This document shows, piece by piece, positions 25,208 through 36,735 of a DNA stretch of 64,000 bases. Numbering within the stretch: position 1 is the first letter of the stretch; each line of letters begins with the position of its first letter. The DNA lies in the NCBI RefSeq assembly GCF_002798015.1, contig NZ_PGTZ01000011.1:1-64000 (forward strand), written 5' to 3'. This stretch comes from Luteimicrobium subarcticum. Lineage in GTDB: Bacteria; Actinomycetota; Actinomycetes; Actinomycetales; Cellulomonadaceae. Under the pieces are notes generated by a model that did not search any database, was not told where the DNA came from, and saw only the letters and a list, made by a program, of their open reading frames with translations. The position numbers and the translations under genes were made by a program.

Positions 25208-27700
25208 TCAGTCGCGCAGGCCGTTCGACCGGGCGGGCACGGCGGGGGCGTGCCAGATCCGGTCCAGGTAGTCGCGGATCGACCGGTCCGAGCTGAAGAA
25301 GCCGCTGCGGGCCACGTTGAGGATCGCGGACCGGGTCCACGCGTCCGGGTCCGCGTAAGCGGCCTCCACGCGGGACTGCGCGTCGAGGTAGGCGCGGTAG
25401 TCGGCGAGGACCATGAACCGGTCCTTCCAGAGCAGGTCCGACACGATGGACTCGAACGCCGTGGGGTCGCCGTGCGAGAACGCCCCCGAGGCGATGAGGT
25501 CGATCGCGCTCTTGAGCGCCGGGTCCTGCTCGTAGAACGACCCGGGGTCGTACCCGGCCTGGCCGAGCGCCTCCGCCTCCGGCTCCGTCATCCCGAACAG
25601 GAAGAAGTTGTCGTCGCCGACGAGGTCGCGGATCTCGACGTTCGCGCCGTCGAGCGTCCCGATGGTCAGGGCGCCGTTGAGCGCGAACTTCATGTTGCCG
25701 GTGCCCGACGCCTCCTTGCCGGCGAGCGAGATCTGCTCCGACAGGTCCGCCGCCGGGATGAGCTTCTCCGCGAGCGTCACGTTGTAGTTCGCCGGGAACG
25801 CGATCTGCAGGCGGCCCGCGAGCGCCGGGTCGGCGTCGATGGTGGCGGCGACGGCGTTGACGAGCGCGATGATGTCCTTCGCCATGCGGTACCCGGGGGC
25901 GGCCTTCGCGCCGAAGACGACGACGCGGGGGGTGACGTCGGCGGGGTCGAGGGCGCCGCTGCGGACCTGGTCGTACAGGGTGACGACGTGCAGGACCTTG
26001 AGCATCTGGCGCTTGTACTCGTGCAGGCGCTTGACCATGACGTCGTAGAGGGCGTCGGTGGGCAGGTGCAGGCCGTCGCGGGTGGCGAGGAGGTCGACGA
26101 GCCGCTGCTTGTTGGCAGCCTTGACGTCGCGGAACCCGCGGCGGAACTCGGGGTCCTCGGCGTGGGCCTCGAGGCCGCGGAGCTGGTCGAGGTCCTTGAC
26201 CCAGCCGGTCCCGACGGTCTCGTCGAGCAGGGCGGACAGGCCGGGGTTTGCGAGGCGGACGAAGCGGCGCGGGGTGATGCCGTTGGTGACGTTGGTGAAC
26301 TTCTCGGGCCACAGGTCGGAGAAGTCGTGCAGGACGGCGTCGCGCAGCAGCTGGGAGTGCAGGGCGGCGACGCCGTTGACCTTCGTGGAGCCGACGGTGG
26401 CGAGGTAGGCCATGCGGACGGCCCGCTCGGGCTGCTCCTGGATGATCGACATGCGGCGCACCTGCAGCTCGTTGCCGCCGCTGTCGCGCAGAGAGGCGAG
26501 GAACTCCTCGTTGATGCGGTAGATGATCTCGAGGTGGCGCGGAAGGAGCCGGCCGAGCAGGTCGACGGACCAGATCTCGAGGGCCTCGGGCAGCAGGGTG
26601 TGGCACGTGTAGTTGAAGCTGCGGCGCGTCAGGTCCCACGCCTCGTCCCAGCCGAGCCCGTGGACGTCGACGAGGAGCCGCATCATCTCGGGGATCGCGA
26701 TGACGGGGTGGGTGTCGTTGAGCTGGAAGACGACGCGGTCCGGCAGGGCGTGCAGGTCGCCGTCGCCGAGTGCCCGGGCGATGGTGTCGGCGAGGGACGC
26801 AGCGACGAAGAAGTACTGCTGCTGGAGGCGCAGCTCCTTGCCCTGCGGGGTGGAGTCCTCCGGGTAGAGGACCTTGGAGATGTTCTCCGCGTACGTCTGG
26901 CCGCGCACGGCGGCCTCGTAGTCGCCGGAGTTGAAGATCTCGAGGTTGAACGCCTTGGTGGCGCGGGCGCTCCACAGGCGCAGCGTGTTGACGTTGCGGG
27001 TGCCGTACCCGGGCACGAGGTAGTTGTACGGGACGGCCTCGACGGTCCAGCCGGGCACCCACTGGCGGGCGTCCGGGCCGGGCGCACCGTCGGCCGTGCC
27101 CTCACCGGTGCCCGCGGGCTCCTCGGTGTGGCCACCGAACCCGACGGTGACGGCCATCTCGGGGTGCGGGATCTCCCAGGGCGACCCGAGCGCCAACCAG
27201 TCGTCGGCCTGCTCGACCTGGCGGCCGTCGACGAACGTCTGACGGAAGATGCCGTACTCGTACCGGATGCCGTACCCCACGGCGGGGACGTCCATGGTGG
27301 CGAGCGAGTCGATGAAGCAGGCGGCGAGGCGGCCGAGGCCGCCGTTGCCGAGGCCTGGTTCGACCTCCTGCTCGGAGAGCTCGTCGAGCGACAGGCCGAG
27401 GCCGTCGAGGGCGTCGCGGGCCACCTCGGTCAGGCCGGTGGCGAGCAGCGCGTTCTCGAGCTGTCGGCCGAGCAGGTACTCCGCGGACAGGTAGGCGACG
27501 AACTTCGAGTCGCCGCCCAGCTGCGTGGACAGCGTGTCGAACCAGCCCTCGACGAGGTGGCGGCGCACCGCGCGGGCCAGGGCGACGTACAGGTCGGTCG
27601 GTGAAGCGGTCTCCCGGCTGACGCCGAGCTCGAAGTGCAGCTCGTCGAGGAACTCCTCGGCGAACGACGACGGGGTGGGGGCGGCGTGGGTGTCTGTCAC
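25208..27700 (-). CDS. glgP: Glycogen/maltodextrin phosphorylase
   Basis: This is the classic GT35 phosphorylase (830 residues), releasing glucose-1-phosphate from alpha-1,4-glucans with PLP. Landmarks in order are VAYLSAEYLLGRQLENALLA near residue 70, EPGLGNGGLGRLAACFIDS, GYGIRYEYGIF, QLNDTHPVIAIPEMMRLL, VTNGITPRRFV, KRLHEYKRQMLKVLH and KEASGTGNMKFALNGAL with the PLP lysine in GNMKF. GTG 27700 is the start fitting family length. It has a Gly/Ala-rich insert of about 25 residues near position 205. It is divergent from a UGPase gene, which consumes glucose-1-phosphate, so the two may act in one glycogen-to-UDP-glucose route. Confidence 0.95.
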   Translation of the reverse strand: MTDTHAAPTPSSFAEEFLDELHFELGVSRETASPTDLYVALARAVRRHLVEGWFDTLSTQLGGDSKFVAYLSAEYLLGRQLENALLATGLTEVARDALDGLGLSLDELSEQEVEPGLGNGGLGRLAACFIDSLATMDVPAVGYGIRYEYGIFRQTFVDGRQVEQADDWLALGSPWEIPHPEMAVTVGFGGHTEEPAGTGEGTADGAPGPDARQWVPGWTVEAVPYNYLVPGYGTRNVNTLRLWSARATKAFNLEIFNSGDYEAAVRGQTYAENISKVLYPEDSTPQGKELRLQQQYFFVAASLADTIARALGDGDLHALPDRVVFQLNDTHPVIAIPEMMRLLVDVHGLGWDEAWDLTRRSFNYTCHTLLPEALEIWSVDLLGRLLPRHLEIIYRINEEFLASLRDSGGNELQVRRMSIIQEQPERAVRMAYLATVGSTKVNGVAALHSQLLRDAVLHDFSDLWPEKFTNVTNGITPRRFVRLANPGLSALLDETVGTGWVKDLDQLRGLEAHAEDPEFRRGFRDVKAANKQRLVDLLATRDGLHLPTDALYDVMVKRLHEYKRQMLKVLHVVTLYDQVRSGALDPADVTPRVVVFGAKAAPGYRMAKDIIALVNAVAATIDADPALAGRLQIAFPANYNVTLAEKLIPAADLSEQISLAGKEASGTGNMKFALNGALTIGTLDGANVEIRDLVGDDNFFLFGMTEPEAEALGQAGYDPGSFYEQDPALKSAIDLIASGAFSHGDPTAFESIVSDLLWKDRFMVLADYRAYLDAQSRVEAAYADPDAWTRSAILNVARSGFFSSDRSIRDYLDRIWHAPAVPARSNGLRD

Positions 27701-27869
27701 CCGCCCCACGCTACCGACCGGTGACCGCCGTGGGCAGGGTGGAGTGTCCGCGGGTTCCGGGACGCACGTCCCCGTCGGGGGTGCCCGGCGGGTGAACACG
27801 CGGGTGCGCGGGCCGTCTGCGGCGCGCCACGGTGAGCCACGGTGCCCCGACTTCCCTACGATCAGGGAC

Positions 27870-29405
27870 ATGACGGAGAGCAACGGTCTCGCGCTCGCGC
27901 GGGACAAGATGACGGAGGTCGGCGTACCGACCCAGGCGATCGAGGCGTTCACCCGCCTGTACCACGAGCTCGAGCGGGGGGCGGCGGGCACGATCTCCGA
28001 GGCGGACGTCCGGCCCCTCGAGGACGTGCCGGTGCGTGACGAGCTGGACGTCCCCGACGACGTCGCCCAGGAGGCCTTCGCGGCGACCGCCGTCATCAAG
28101 CTCAACGGCGGTCTCGGCACCTCCATGGGCATCGACCGCGCCAAGTCCCTGCTGCCCGTGCGGGGCGACGACACGTTCCTCGACCTCATCGCCGGGCAGG
28201 TCCTCGCGGCCCGCGAGCGCCACGGCGTGCGGCTGCCGCTCGTCCTGATGAACAGCTTCCGGACGCGTGAGGACACCCTGGCGGCCCTCGAGCGGTACCC
28301 CGACCTCGCGGTCGAGGGCGTGCCGGCGGACTTCCTGCAGAACCGTGAGCCGAAGCTGCGCGCGGACGACCTGACGCCCGTGGAGTGGGCGGCGGACCCG
28401 GAGCTCGAGTGGTGCCCGCCGGGTCACGGCGACCTGTACGTCGCGCTGGTCGCGTCGGGGGTGCTCGCCGCGCTGCGGGACGCGGGGTTCCGGTACGCGT
28501 CGGTGTCGAATGCGGACAACCTGGGGGCGTTCCCGGACCCGCGCATGGCGGGCTGGTTCGCGGGCACGGGGGCGGGGTTCGCGGCCGAGGTGGCGCAGCG
28601 CACCCCCGCGGACCGCAAGGGGGGTCACCTGGTGGTGCGGGCGTCGGACGGGCGCCTGGTGCTGCGGGAGACCGCGCAGGTCGCGAACGAGGACAAGGAG
28701 GCCGCGGGCGACATCGCGCGGCACCGGTTCTTCAACACGAACAACCTGTGGCTCGACCTGGACCGGTTGGCGGCGCTGCTCGACGAGCACGACGGCGTGC
28801 TGCCGCTGCCGCTGATCCGCAACGACAAGACGGTCGACCCGACGGACGCGTCGTCGACGCCCGTGGTGCAGGTGGAGACCGCGATGGGTGCGGCGATCGA
28901 GCTGTTCGACGACGCCGCGGTGGTCGAGGTGGACCGCACCCGGTTCCTGCCGGTGAAGACCACGAACGACCTGCTGCTGCTGCGTTCGGACGTGTACGAG
29001 GTGCGGGACGACTCGACGGTGCACGCCCTGACGCCCGAGCCCTTCGTGGATCTCGACCCGGCACACTTCAAGACGCTGCGGGAGTTCGACGCCCGGTTCC
29101 CCGCCGGCCCGCCGTCGCTGGTGCTCGCCGAGTCGCTGGTGGTGCGGGGCGACTGGACGTTCGGGGTCGCGGTGTCGGCCGTGGGGGCGGCGTCGCTGGC
29201 CGACCCCGGGGAGCCCGCGCAGGTCGCGGACGACGCGACCGTCGGGGCCGACGGAGTGGTGGAGCCGCTGGAGAAGACCGAGGTGCCGGACGAGCTCGAC
29301 TTCACGGAGCCGGGCGAGGTGCAGCCGCAGCATGCCGCGCGGTCGCAGGACCCCGTCGATGACCAGCCGACCGACCAGCCGACCGACGAACCCGTCGACG
29401 CCTGA
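27870..29405 (+). CDS. UTP--glucose-1-phosphate uridylyltransferase, eukaryotic (UDPGP) type
   Basis: The enzyme makes UDP-glucose from UTP and glucose-1-phosphate. It belongs to the UDPGP family typical of eukaryotes, not the GalU family. Marks are KLNGGLGTSMGIDRAKSLLP (nucleotide loop, about residues 75-94), LVLMNSFRT, PPGHGDLYVAL, YASVSNADNLGA (metal-binding region), FFNTNNLWLDL and FLPVKTTNDLL. Length is 511 residues, with a degenerate C-terminal DQPTDQPTDEP tail. ATG 27870 sits seven bases after TACGAT (27857-27862), so the transcript may be leaderless. It diverges from glgP across 169 bases, and a hairpin follows. Confidence 0.92.
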   Translation: MTESNGLALARDKMTEVGVPTQAIEAFTRLYHELERGAAGTISEADVRPLEDVPVRDELDVPDDVAQEAFAATAVIKLNGGLGTSMGIDRAKSLLPVRGDDTFLDLIAGQVLAARERHGVRLPLVLMNSFRTREDTLAALERYPDLAVEGVPADFLQNREPKLRADDLTPVEWAADPELEWCPPGHGDLYVALVASGVLAALRDAGFRYASVSNADNLGAFPDPRMAGWFAGTGAGFAAEVAQRTPADRKGGHLVVRASDGRLVLRETAQVANEDKEAAGDIARHRFFNTNNLWLDLDRLAALLDEHDGVLPLPLIRNDKTVDPTDASSTPVVQVETAMGAAIELFDDAAVVEVDRTRFLPVKTTNDLLLLRSDVYEVRDDSTVHALTPEPFVDLDPAHFKTLREFDARFPAGPPSLVLAESLVVRGDWTFGVAVSAVGAASLADPGEPAQVADDATVGADGVVEPLEKTEVPDELDFTEPGEVQPQHAARSQDPVDDQPTDQPTDEPVDA

Positions 29406-29413
29406 CCGACGGC

Positions 29414-29451
29414 ACGAGGGGCCTTGCGACAGATGTCGGAAGGCCCCTCGT
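29414..29451. terminator. Bidirectional hairpin between UGPase and MFS genes
   Basis: ACGAGGGGCCTT (29414-29425) pairs perfectly with AAGGCCCCTCGT (29440-29451) between two convergent genes, nine bases after the UGPase stop. Confidence 0.75.
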
Positions 29452-29470
29452 CGTCCCGGGACGGCCCGGA

Positions 29471-31924
<2,454 letters not shown>

Positions 31925-33097
31925 TCACACGGCGCGCAGGGCCTCCGCGTGCAGACCCGCGACGGCGGCCGCCACGAACGACGCCGGGTCCTGCCCGAAG
32001 CCGCGCCCCATGGTCGACAGGCGCACCGGGACGTCCTCGAGGGCGGCGGCGAGCGCGGCGTCCGCCGGCACCCCGACGATTCGGTGACCCGCGTCCGCGA
32101 GCGCCGTCACCTGCTCGTGCACGGTGCGGGTCAGGTCGTCGGGCCAGCCGGGGAGCGTGCCGACGACGTCGTCGGGGACCGGCACGGGGACGTCCGCGGG
32201 GGCGAGCGCCACGCGCCCGTACGCGGTCAGGGAGTGGTGCGAGACGCCGCGGTGACGCTCCCGCTCGTCGGCGCCCGACACCCGCAACGACGCGACGGGG
32301 CGTCCACCGAGCGTCGCGGCGGCGTTCACGGCCTCGCCGGCGCTGACGCCCGAGAAGCCCCACCGGGTGCCGGTGCCGAGGTTCCCCGGCCCCTGGGCGA
32401 CCACGACGAGGTCGGCCCCGACGACGTGGTGGGCGGCGAGGAGCCCCGTGTGGGTCGTGACGGCCTCGAGGTCGCCGCCGAACGCCTGCCCGACGGTGAT
32501 GCACGCCTCGAGCCACCCGCGCTCGCGCAGGGTCGCGACGGTCCGGGAGAACGCGGCGGGCAGCGCGCCGCCGTCCGTCATGACGTAGGCGACGCGGGGC
32601 TGGGGCCGTCCGGCGCGGGCGGCGGCGTGCCGTGCGCCGGCGACGACGGCGGGCAGGGCGGAGTGCAGGTCGGCCACGACGACCGGCAGCGCGGCGAGGT
32701 CGTCGGCGTCGCGCAGCATGGTGTGGTGGGCGGACTCCTGCTCGTCGACGCCCAGGACGAGGGTCTGCAGGGGGGTGTACCGGGCCTTGACGAGGTGGCC
32801 GGGCGCGGGGGGCGCGTCGGCGGGGAGCGCGTCGGGGACGGCGACGACGAGGGCGTACCCGCCCGTCCCGAGGCCGCGAGAGAGAGCGCCGGTGTTGAGG
32901 AGCACCCGGTCGCCGGGCCGGGGCGTGCCGACCACGTCGGTGTACGCGAGCGCCCTGACGGGTGCCTGCGTGGAAAGGGTGGTGCCGGCCCTGTCGTCCG
33001 TGTCCGGGGGGACGTCGACGACCAGCTCCTGGCACCCGGGCCAGGCTCGACCGTGCGACACCACCGTGCCGGAACGCCACTGGATCACGTGCGACAC
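31925..33097 (-). CDS. DUF3866 family protein
   Basis: The 390-residue cytoplasmic protein matches the actinomycete DUF3866 family: IQWRSGTVVS at the start, GDRVLLNTGALSRGLGTGGY, HLVKARYTPLQTLVLGVDEQ, RVAYVMTDGGALPAAFS, CITVGQAFGGDLEAVTTHTG and the glycine-rich VVVAQGPGNLGTGTRWGFSG. No reaction is known; the last segment may bind a phosphate or nucleotide. GTG 33097 is preferred over GTG 33088 because it keeps the family-like VSHVIQW start, but both are possible. In actinomycetes this gene commonly lies next to the pafBC operon, as it does here in divergent orientation. Confidence 0.85.
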   Translation of the reverse strand: MSHVIQWRSGTVVSHGRAWPGCQELVVDVPPDTDDRAGTTLSTQAPVRALAYTDVVGTPRPGDRVLLNTGALSRGLGTGGYALVVAVPDALPADAPPAPGHLVKARYTPLQTLVLGVDEQESAHHTMLRDADDLAALPVVVADLHSALPAVVAGARHAAARAGRPQPRVAYVMTDGGALPAAFSRTVATLRERGWLEACITVGQAFGGDLEAVTTHTGLLAAHHVVGADLVVVAQGPGNLGTGTRWGFSGVSAGEAVNAAATLGGRPVASLRVSGADERERHRGVSHHSLTAYGRVALAPADVPVPVPDDVVGTLPGWPDDLTRTVHEQVTALADAGHRIVGVPADAALAAALEDVPVRLSTMGRGFGQDPASFVAAAVAGLHAEALRAV

Positions 33098-33122
33098 GCT
33101 ACCGCCCGATAGCGTGGTGCCG

Positions 33123-34151
33123 ATGCCCTCGCAGACCCCTCCCGCGGAACGCCTCCTCAACCTGGTGATCGCGCTCGTGAACACGCCGACGTCCATGAGC
33201 AAGCAGCAGGTGCGCTCGGGCGTGTCCGGGTACGGGGACGCCCCGTCCGCCGACGCGTTCGAGCGGATGTTCGAGCGCGACAAGGACACGCTGCGCGACC
33301 TCGGGGTGCCGGTGGTGACCGTGGACGCGGGCGGTCACTCGGACGACGTGGGCTACCGGATCGACCTCGACGCGTACACGCTCGAGCCGTTGGACCTCAC
33401 GCCCGCGGAGCTCGGTGTGCTGGCTCTCGCGGCGCAGTTCTGGCAGGACAAGGCGCTGCGGGTGGACACGGCGCGGGCGCTCACGAAGATCCGCGCGGCG
33501 GGTCGCGGGTCGCCGGGTTCGGGAGAGGCGGGCACGGACGCCGTGGCGGGCCTCTCGCCGCGGGTGCGGGCCGCGGGGCGCGCGTTCGTCCCGCTGCTGG
33601 ACGCGATCCAGGGGCGCCGCGTGGTGCGGTTCACGTACCGGGCGGCGAACACGGGCGAGGTGCGCGAGCGGGAGGTCGAGCCGTGGCGCCTGGCCGCGCG
33701 ACGCGGCGGCTGGTACCTCATCGGGCGCGACCGCGACCGGGGTGCGCCGCGGTCGTACCGTCTCAGCCGGGTCGAGGGCACGGTGCGGGTGACGGGGACG
33801 CCGGGCGCGTTCGTGCCGCCCGAGCACGTCGACGTCGACGCGGCGCTCTCGGGACGGTCGGGCGAGGTGCGGGAGGCGCGTCTCGCGGTCGTGCCGGAGC
33901 GCGCCGGGGCCGTGCGCGCGCGAGCGGTCTCGCCGCGCGGCACGGACCTCGACGGGCGGCGCGACCTGGTGGTCGTGCCGTTCACGTCGCGCGCCGCCCT
34001 CGCGGACGAGCTCGCCGGGTACGGGGACGTGGTGGTGGTGCTCGGGCCGCCCGACCTGCGTGCAGCGGTGGTGGCGAGGTTGCAGGAGGCGGCCGCGCTG
34101 GACGGTGGGGCGGCGGCTGGTTCGGACGCGACGGAGGGGACCGATGGCTGA
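33123..34151 (+). CDS. pafB: WYL-domain transcription regulator PafB
   Basis: PafB and PafC form a WYL-domain regulator that activates the LexA/RecA-independent DNA damage response in actinomycetes. The 342-residue protein has an N-terminal winged helix (ERLLNLVIALVNTP through FERDKDTLRDLGVP, residues 9-61) and a WYL domain (RRVVRFTYRA, WRLAARRGGWYLIGRDRD with WYL-type Trp-Tyr-Leu at about residue 198, RSYRLSRVEG). ATG 33123 follows a TAGCGT hexamer closely. It overlaps the next gene by eight bases and is followed by tatA and tatC, the usual actinomycete order. Confidence 0.9.
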   Translation: MPSQTPPAERLLNLVIALVNTPTSMSKQQVRSGVSGYGDAPSADAFERMFERDKDTLRDLGVPVVTVDAGGHSDDVGYRIDLDAYTLEPLDLTPAELGVLALAAQFWQDKALRVDTARALTKIRAAGRGSPGSGEAGTDAVAGLSPRVRAAGRAFVPLLDAIQGRRVVRFTYRAANTGEVREREVEPWRLAARRGGWYLIGRDRDRGAPRSYRLSRVEGTVRVTGTPGAFVPPEHVDVDAALSGRSGEVREARLAVVPERAGAVRARAVSPRGTDLDGRRDLVVVPFTSRAALADELAGYGDVVVVLGPPDLRAAVVARLQEAAALDGGAAAGSDATEGTDG

Positions 34152-35139
34152 GCGCGCGGACGAGCGCCTGGTGCGCTTGCTGGGCATCGTGGCGTTCCTC
34201 GACGCGGCGGGAGCGGTCACCGTGGACGACCTCGCGACCCGGTTCGGCGTCACCCCGCAGCAGGTGCTCGAGGACGTCGACGCCCTGTGGGTGTCGGGCA
34301 CGCCGGGGTACTGGCCGGACGACCTCATCGACTTCGACGCCGCGTCCCTCGAGCGCGGGGTCGTGCGGCTCACGGAGGCGCGCGGCATGACGCGGCCCCT
34401 GCGCCTCGGTACGCGGGAGGCGGTCGCGCTGCTCGCGGCGCTGCGCGCGATGCGGGCGACGGTCGCGGTCTCGGGGGACGTGTCCGCCCGGGCGCTCGAC
34501 GCGGTCCTCGCCAAGCTCACCGACGCGACGGGCGAGGCCGCGGCCGCGGTCGACGTCGAGCTCACCCTCGACGGCGCCCCGCAGGTCCTCGCCACGGTGC
34601 GTGACGCCCTGGCCCGCGGCCGGCGGCTGCGGATCCGGTACGTCACCGCGTCGGACGTCGCGACGCAGCGCGAGGTCGACCCGCTGCGGCTCGTCACCCA
34701 GGACGAGCACACCTACCTGCTCGCGTGGTGCTACCGGGCGCAGGACCAGCGCACGTTCCGCCTGGATCGCGTGCTGGAGGCCGAGGTCGTGGACGTCCCG
34801 GTGGCGACGCACCGCGCGGTGCGGGACGTCGTGGACTTCGTGCCCGACCCGTCGGGCGAGCTCGTGCGCCTCGTGCTGGACGCGCCCGCGCGCCGCGTCG
34901 CCGAGGAGGTCCCCGTGGACTCGGTGCGCAACCTCGACGACGGGACGTTCGAGGTGGTCCTGCGGGTCGCGGACACCGTGTGGCTGCGGCACCTGCTCCT
35001 CCAGGTCGCGGGGCACGTGCGGCACGTGGAACCCGCTTGGGCGGCCGTCGACGCGGCGGAGTCGGCGCGCGCCGCGCTGGCCGCGTACGCTCGCCTGACG
35101 CCCGACGCCGACCCGGCGTCCGGCGGCGCCGGCGCCTGA
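34144..35139 (+). CDS. pafC: WYL-domain transcription regulator PafC
   Basis: This is the partner of PafB, 331 residues, starting at ATG 34144 inside the end of pafB, so translation is coupled. The N-terminus is a helix-turn-helix (ERLVRLLGIVAFLDAAGAV, then LATRFGVTPQQVLEDVDALW). The WYL domain follows (RRLRIRYVTA, DPLRLVTQDEHTYLLAWCYR, RTFRLDRVLEAEVVD). A C-terminal ligand-sensing extension ends near the Ala-rich terminus. Family knowledge indicates a PafBC heterodimer that responds to single-stranded DNA. The separate N-terminal domains of two different genes agree with that. Confidence 0.9.
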   Translation: MAERADERLVRLLGIVAFLDAAGAVTVDDLATRFGVTPQQVLEDVDALWVSGTPGYWPDDLIDFDAASLERGVVRLTEARGMTRPLRLGTREAVALLAALRAMRATVAVSGDVSARALDAVLAKLTDATGEAAAAVDVELTLDGAPQVLATVRDALARGRRLRIRYVTASDVATQREVDPLRLVTQDEHTYLLAWCYRAQDQRTFRLDRVLEAEVVDVPVATHRAVRDVVDFVPDPSGELVRLVLDAPARRVAEEVPVDSVRNLDDGTFEVVLRVADTVWLRHLLLQVAGHVRHVEPAWAAVDAAESARAALAAYARLTPDADPASGGAGA

Positions 35140-35191
35140 CCGCGAGCGTCGCACCGTCCGGACAGCGCCCCCCGACCCGAAGGAGACCGCC

Positions 35192-35530
35192 GTGTTCACC
35201 GTCCTGTGGTGGGTGCTGGGCGTCGGCGCCGTCGTCGTCCTGGCGCTCGTGCTGCTCCGGCTGTGGCGGTCCGGGACGGCGCTGCTGCGGGCGCTGGGGG
35301 AGGCGTCCGTCGTGCTCGACCGGTTCGACGCGGCGCTGCGCGCGGCGCAGGCGGCGCGCGCGGAGCGGCCGGACATCGTGCCCCAGCTCGACGACGACCT
35401 CGCCGACCTGCGGGCGGAGGTCGCCCGCCTGCGCGTCGAGCGGCTGGTCCGCCGGTACGAGCGCCGCACGTCGCACGAGGCGACCTACCGTCGGTGGGCT
35501 GCGTTCAACCGTGTGCACGCCCGCGACTAG
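35192..35530 (+). CDS. Small membrane-anchored coiled-coil protein
   Basis: The 112-residue protein starts at GTG 35192 with AAGGAG upstream. One transmembrane helix (residues 4-23) is followed by a long charged helix (about 30-100) rich in Ala, Arg, Glu and Leu, with heptad-like spacing (LDDDLADLRAEVARLRVERL). It sits between pafC and tatA, but nothing links it to Tat export directly. No family is recognised. Confidence 0.7.
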   Translation: MFTVLWWVLGVGAVVVLALVLLRLWRSGTALLRALGEASVVLDRFDAALRAAQAARAERPDIVPQLDDDLADLRAEVARLRVERLVRRYERRTSHEATYRRWAAFNRVHARD

Positions 35531-35572
35531 ACTGACGGAACGTTCCTCAGCGATCTCAGGAGTCCTGGCACC

Positions 35573-35950
35573 ATGAAGCCGATCCACTACGTCGTGCTGC
35601 TGCTCGTCGTGCTGCTGCTCTTCGGCGCGCGCCGCCTGCCCGACCTGGCCAAGAGCGTCGGCCAGTCGTTGAAGATCTTCAAGGCCGAGGTCAAGGACCT
35701 CACGGACGACAAGCCCGGCGAGGCGCCGGTCGCCCCGCCGGCCACGACCGCGAGCGCCGCCCCGGCCTCGCCGGTCCTGCCCGGCATGGTGTACCAGGCA
35801 CCGCCGACCGTCATCACCGACCCGGCGCAGCCCGTCCCGGGTACCGCGCCCGCGACCGGTGCACCCACGGCCGGCATGCCCGACGCGGGTGCGCAGCCCC
35901 CGACGTCGGCGCCGCAGACGCCGGGCACCGGCACCACGTCGCCGAGCTGA
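35573..35950 (+). CDS. tatA: Sec-independent translocase protein TatA
   Basis: TatA forms the pore of twin-arginine export of folded proteins. The 125-residue protein has a single short N-terminal helix (HYVVLLLVVLLLF, residues 5-17), the Phe-Gly hinge in LLFGARRLPDLA, and an amphipathic helix (SVGQSLKIFKAEVKDL). A long Pro/Ala/Thr-rich tail of about 80 residues follows, as in other actinomycete TatA proteins. tatC starts two bases after the stop, so the two are co-translated. Length and motif fit TatA rather than TatB. Confidence 0.93.
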   Translation: MKPIHYVVLLLVVLLLFGARRLPDLAKSVGQSLKIFKAEVKDLTDDKPGEAPVAPPATTASAAPASPVLPGMVYQAPPTVITDPAQPVPGTAPATGAPTAGMPDAGAQPPTSAPQTPGTGTTSPS

Positions 35951-35952
35951 CG

Positions 35953-36735
35953 GTGGCGCGTACCTCGCGCCAGACCAACCCCGAAGGGCGGATGCCCCTC
36001 CTCGCCCACCTGCGCGAGCTGCGCAAGCGGGTCGTGCTCGCGGTGCTCGGCATCGTCGTGGGGGCGGTCGCGGGTTGGTTCTGCTTCGAGCCGGTCTTCG
36101 AGGCGCTGCAACGCCCGCTGCTGGACGCGGCCGCCGTCGCCGGCAAGGACGTCCGGCTGAACTTCACCGCCCTGGCCGGTGCCCTCGACATGCAGATCAA
36201 GGTGTCGCTCTTCCTCGGCGTGCTGCTCAGCAGCCCGTGGTGGCTCTACCAGCTCTGGGCGTTCGTCACCCCTGGCCTGACGCGCAAGGAGCGCCGGCAC
36301 GCCGTCGGGTTCCTCGCCGCGGCCGTGCCGCTGTTCGCCGCGGGCGCCTACCTGGCGTGGCTCCTGCTGCCGCGCGCGGTCACGCTCCTGACCGACTTCG
36401 TGCCCACGGGCGCGAGCAACATCGTCGACGCGCAGACCTACCTCAGCTTCGTGATGCGCCTGATCCTCGCGTTCGGCCTGGCCTTCGTCCTGCCCGTGCT
36501 GATGGTGGCGTTGAGCTATCTCGGGCTCGTCCGGGCGCGCACCTGGCTGGCCGGCTGGCGGTGGGCTGTCTTCGTGATCTTCCTGTTCGCCGCCGTGATG
36601 ACCCCGACGCCCGACGCGTTCACGATGATCCTCGTCGCGATCCCCATGTGCGTCCTGTACTTCGCTGCGGTCGGCGTCGCGGCGCTGCGCGACCGTCGGG
36701 CGGACCGCGCGCAGGCCGAACGGCTCGCCGCGTGA
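35953..36735 (+). CDS. tatC: Sec-independent translocase protein TatC
   Basis: This is the receptor for twin-arginine signal peptides, 260 residues, with six membrane helices. The conserved cytoplasmic start PLLAHLRELRKRV (residues 15-27), the periplasmic segment after helix one, WWLYQLWAFVTPGLTRKERR and the helix-five/six region PTPDAFTMILVAIPM are all present. It starts at GTG 35953, two bases after tatA, and its stop overlaps the GTG of the lipid-kinase-like gene. No tatB is visible in the window, as is usual when it is unlinked. Confidence 0.95.
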   Translation: MARTSRQTNPEGRMPLLAHLRELRKRVVLAVLGIVVGAVAGWFCFEPVFEALQRPLLDAAAVAGKDVRLNFTALAGALDMQIKVSLFLGVLLSSPWWLYQLWAFVTPGLTRKERRHAVGFLAAAVPLFAAGAYLAWLLLPRAVTLLTDFVPTGASNIVDAQTYLSFVMRLILAFGLAFVLPVLMVALSYLGLVRARTWLAGWRWAVFVIFLFAAVMTPTPDAFTMILVAIPMCVLYFAAVGVAALRDRRADRAQAERLAA

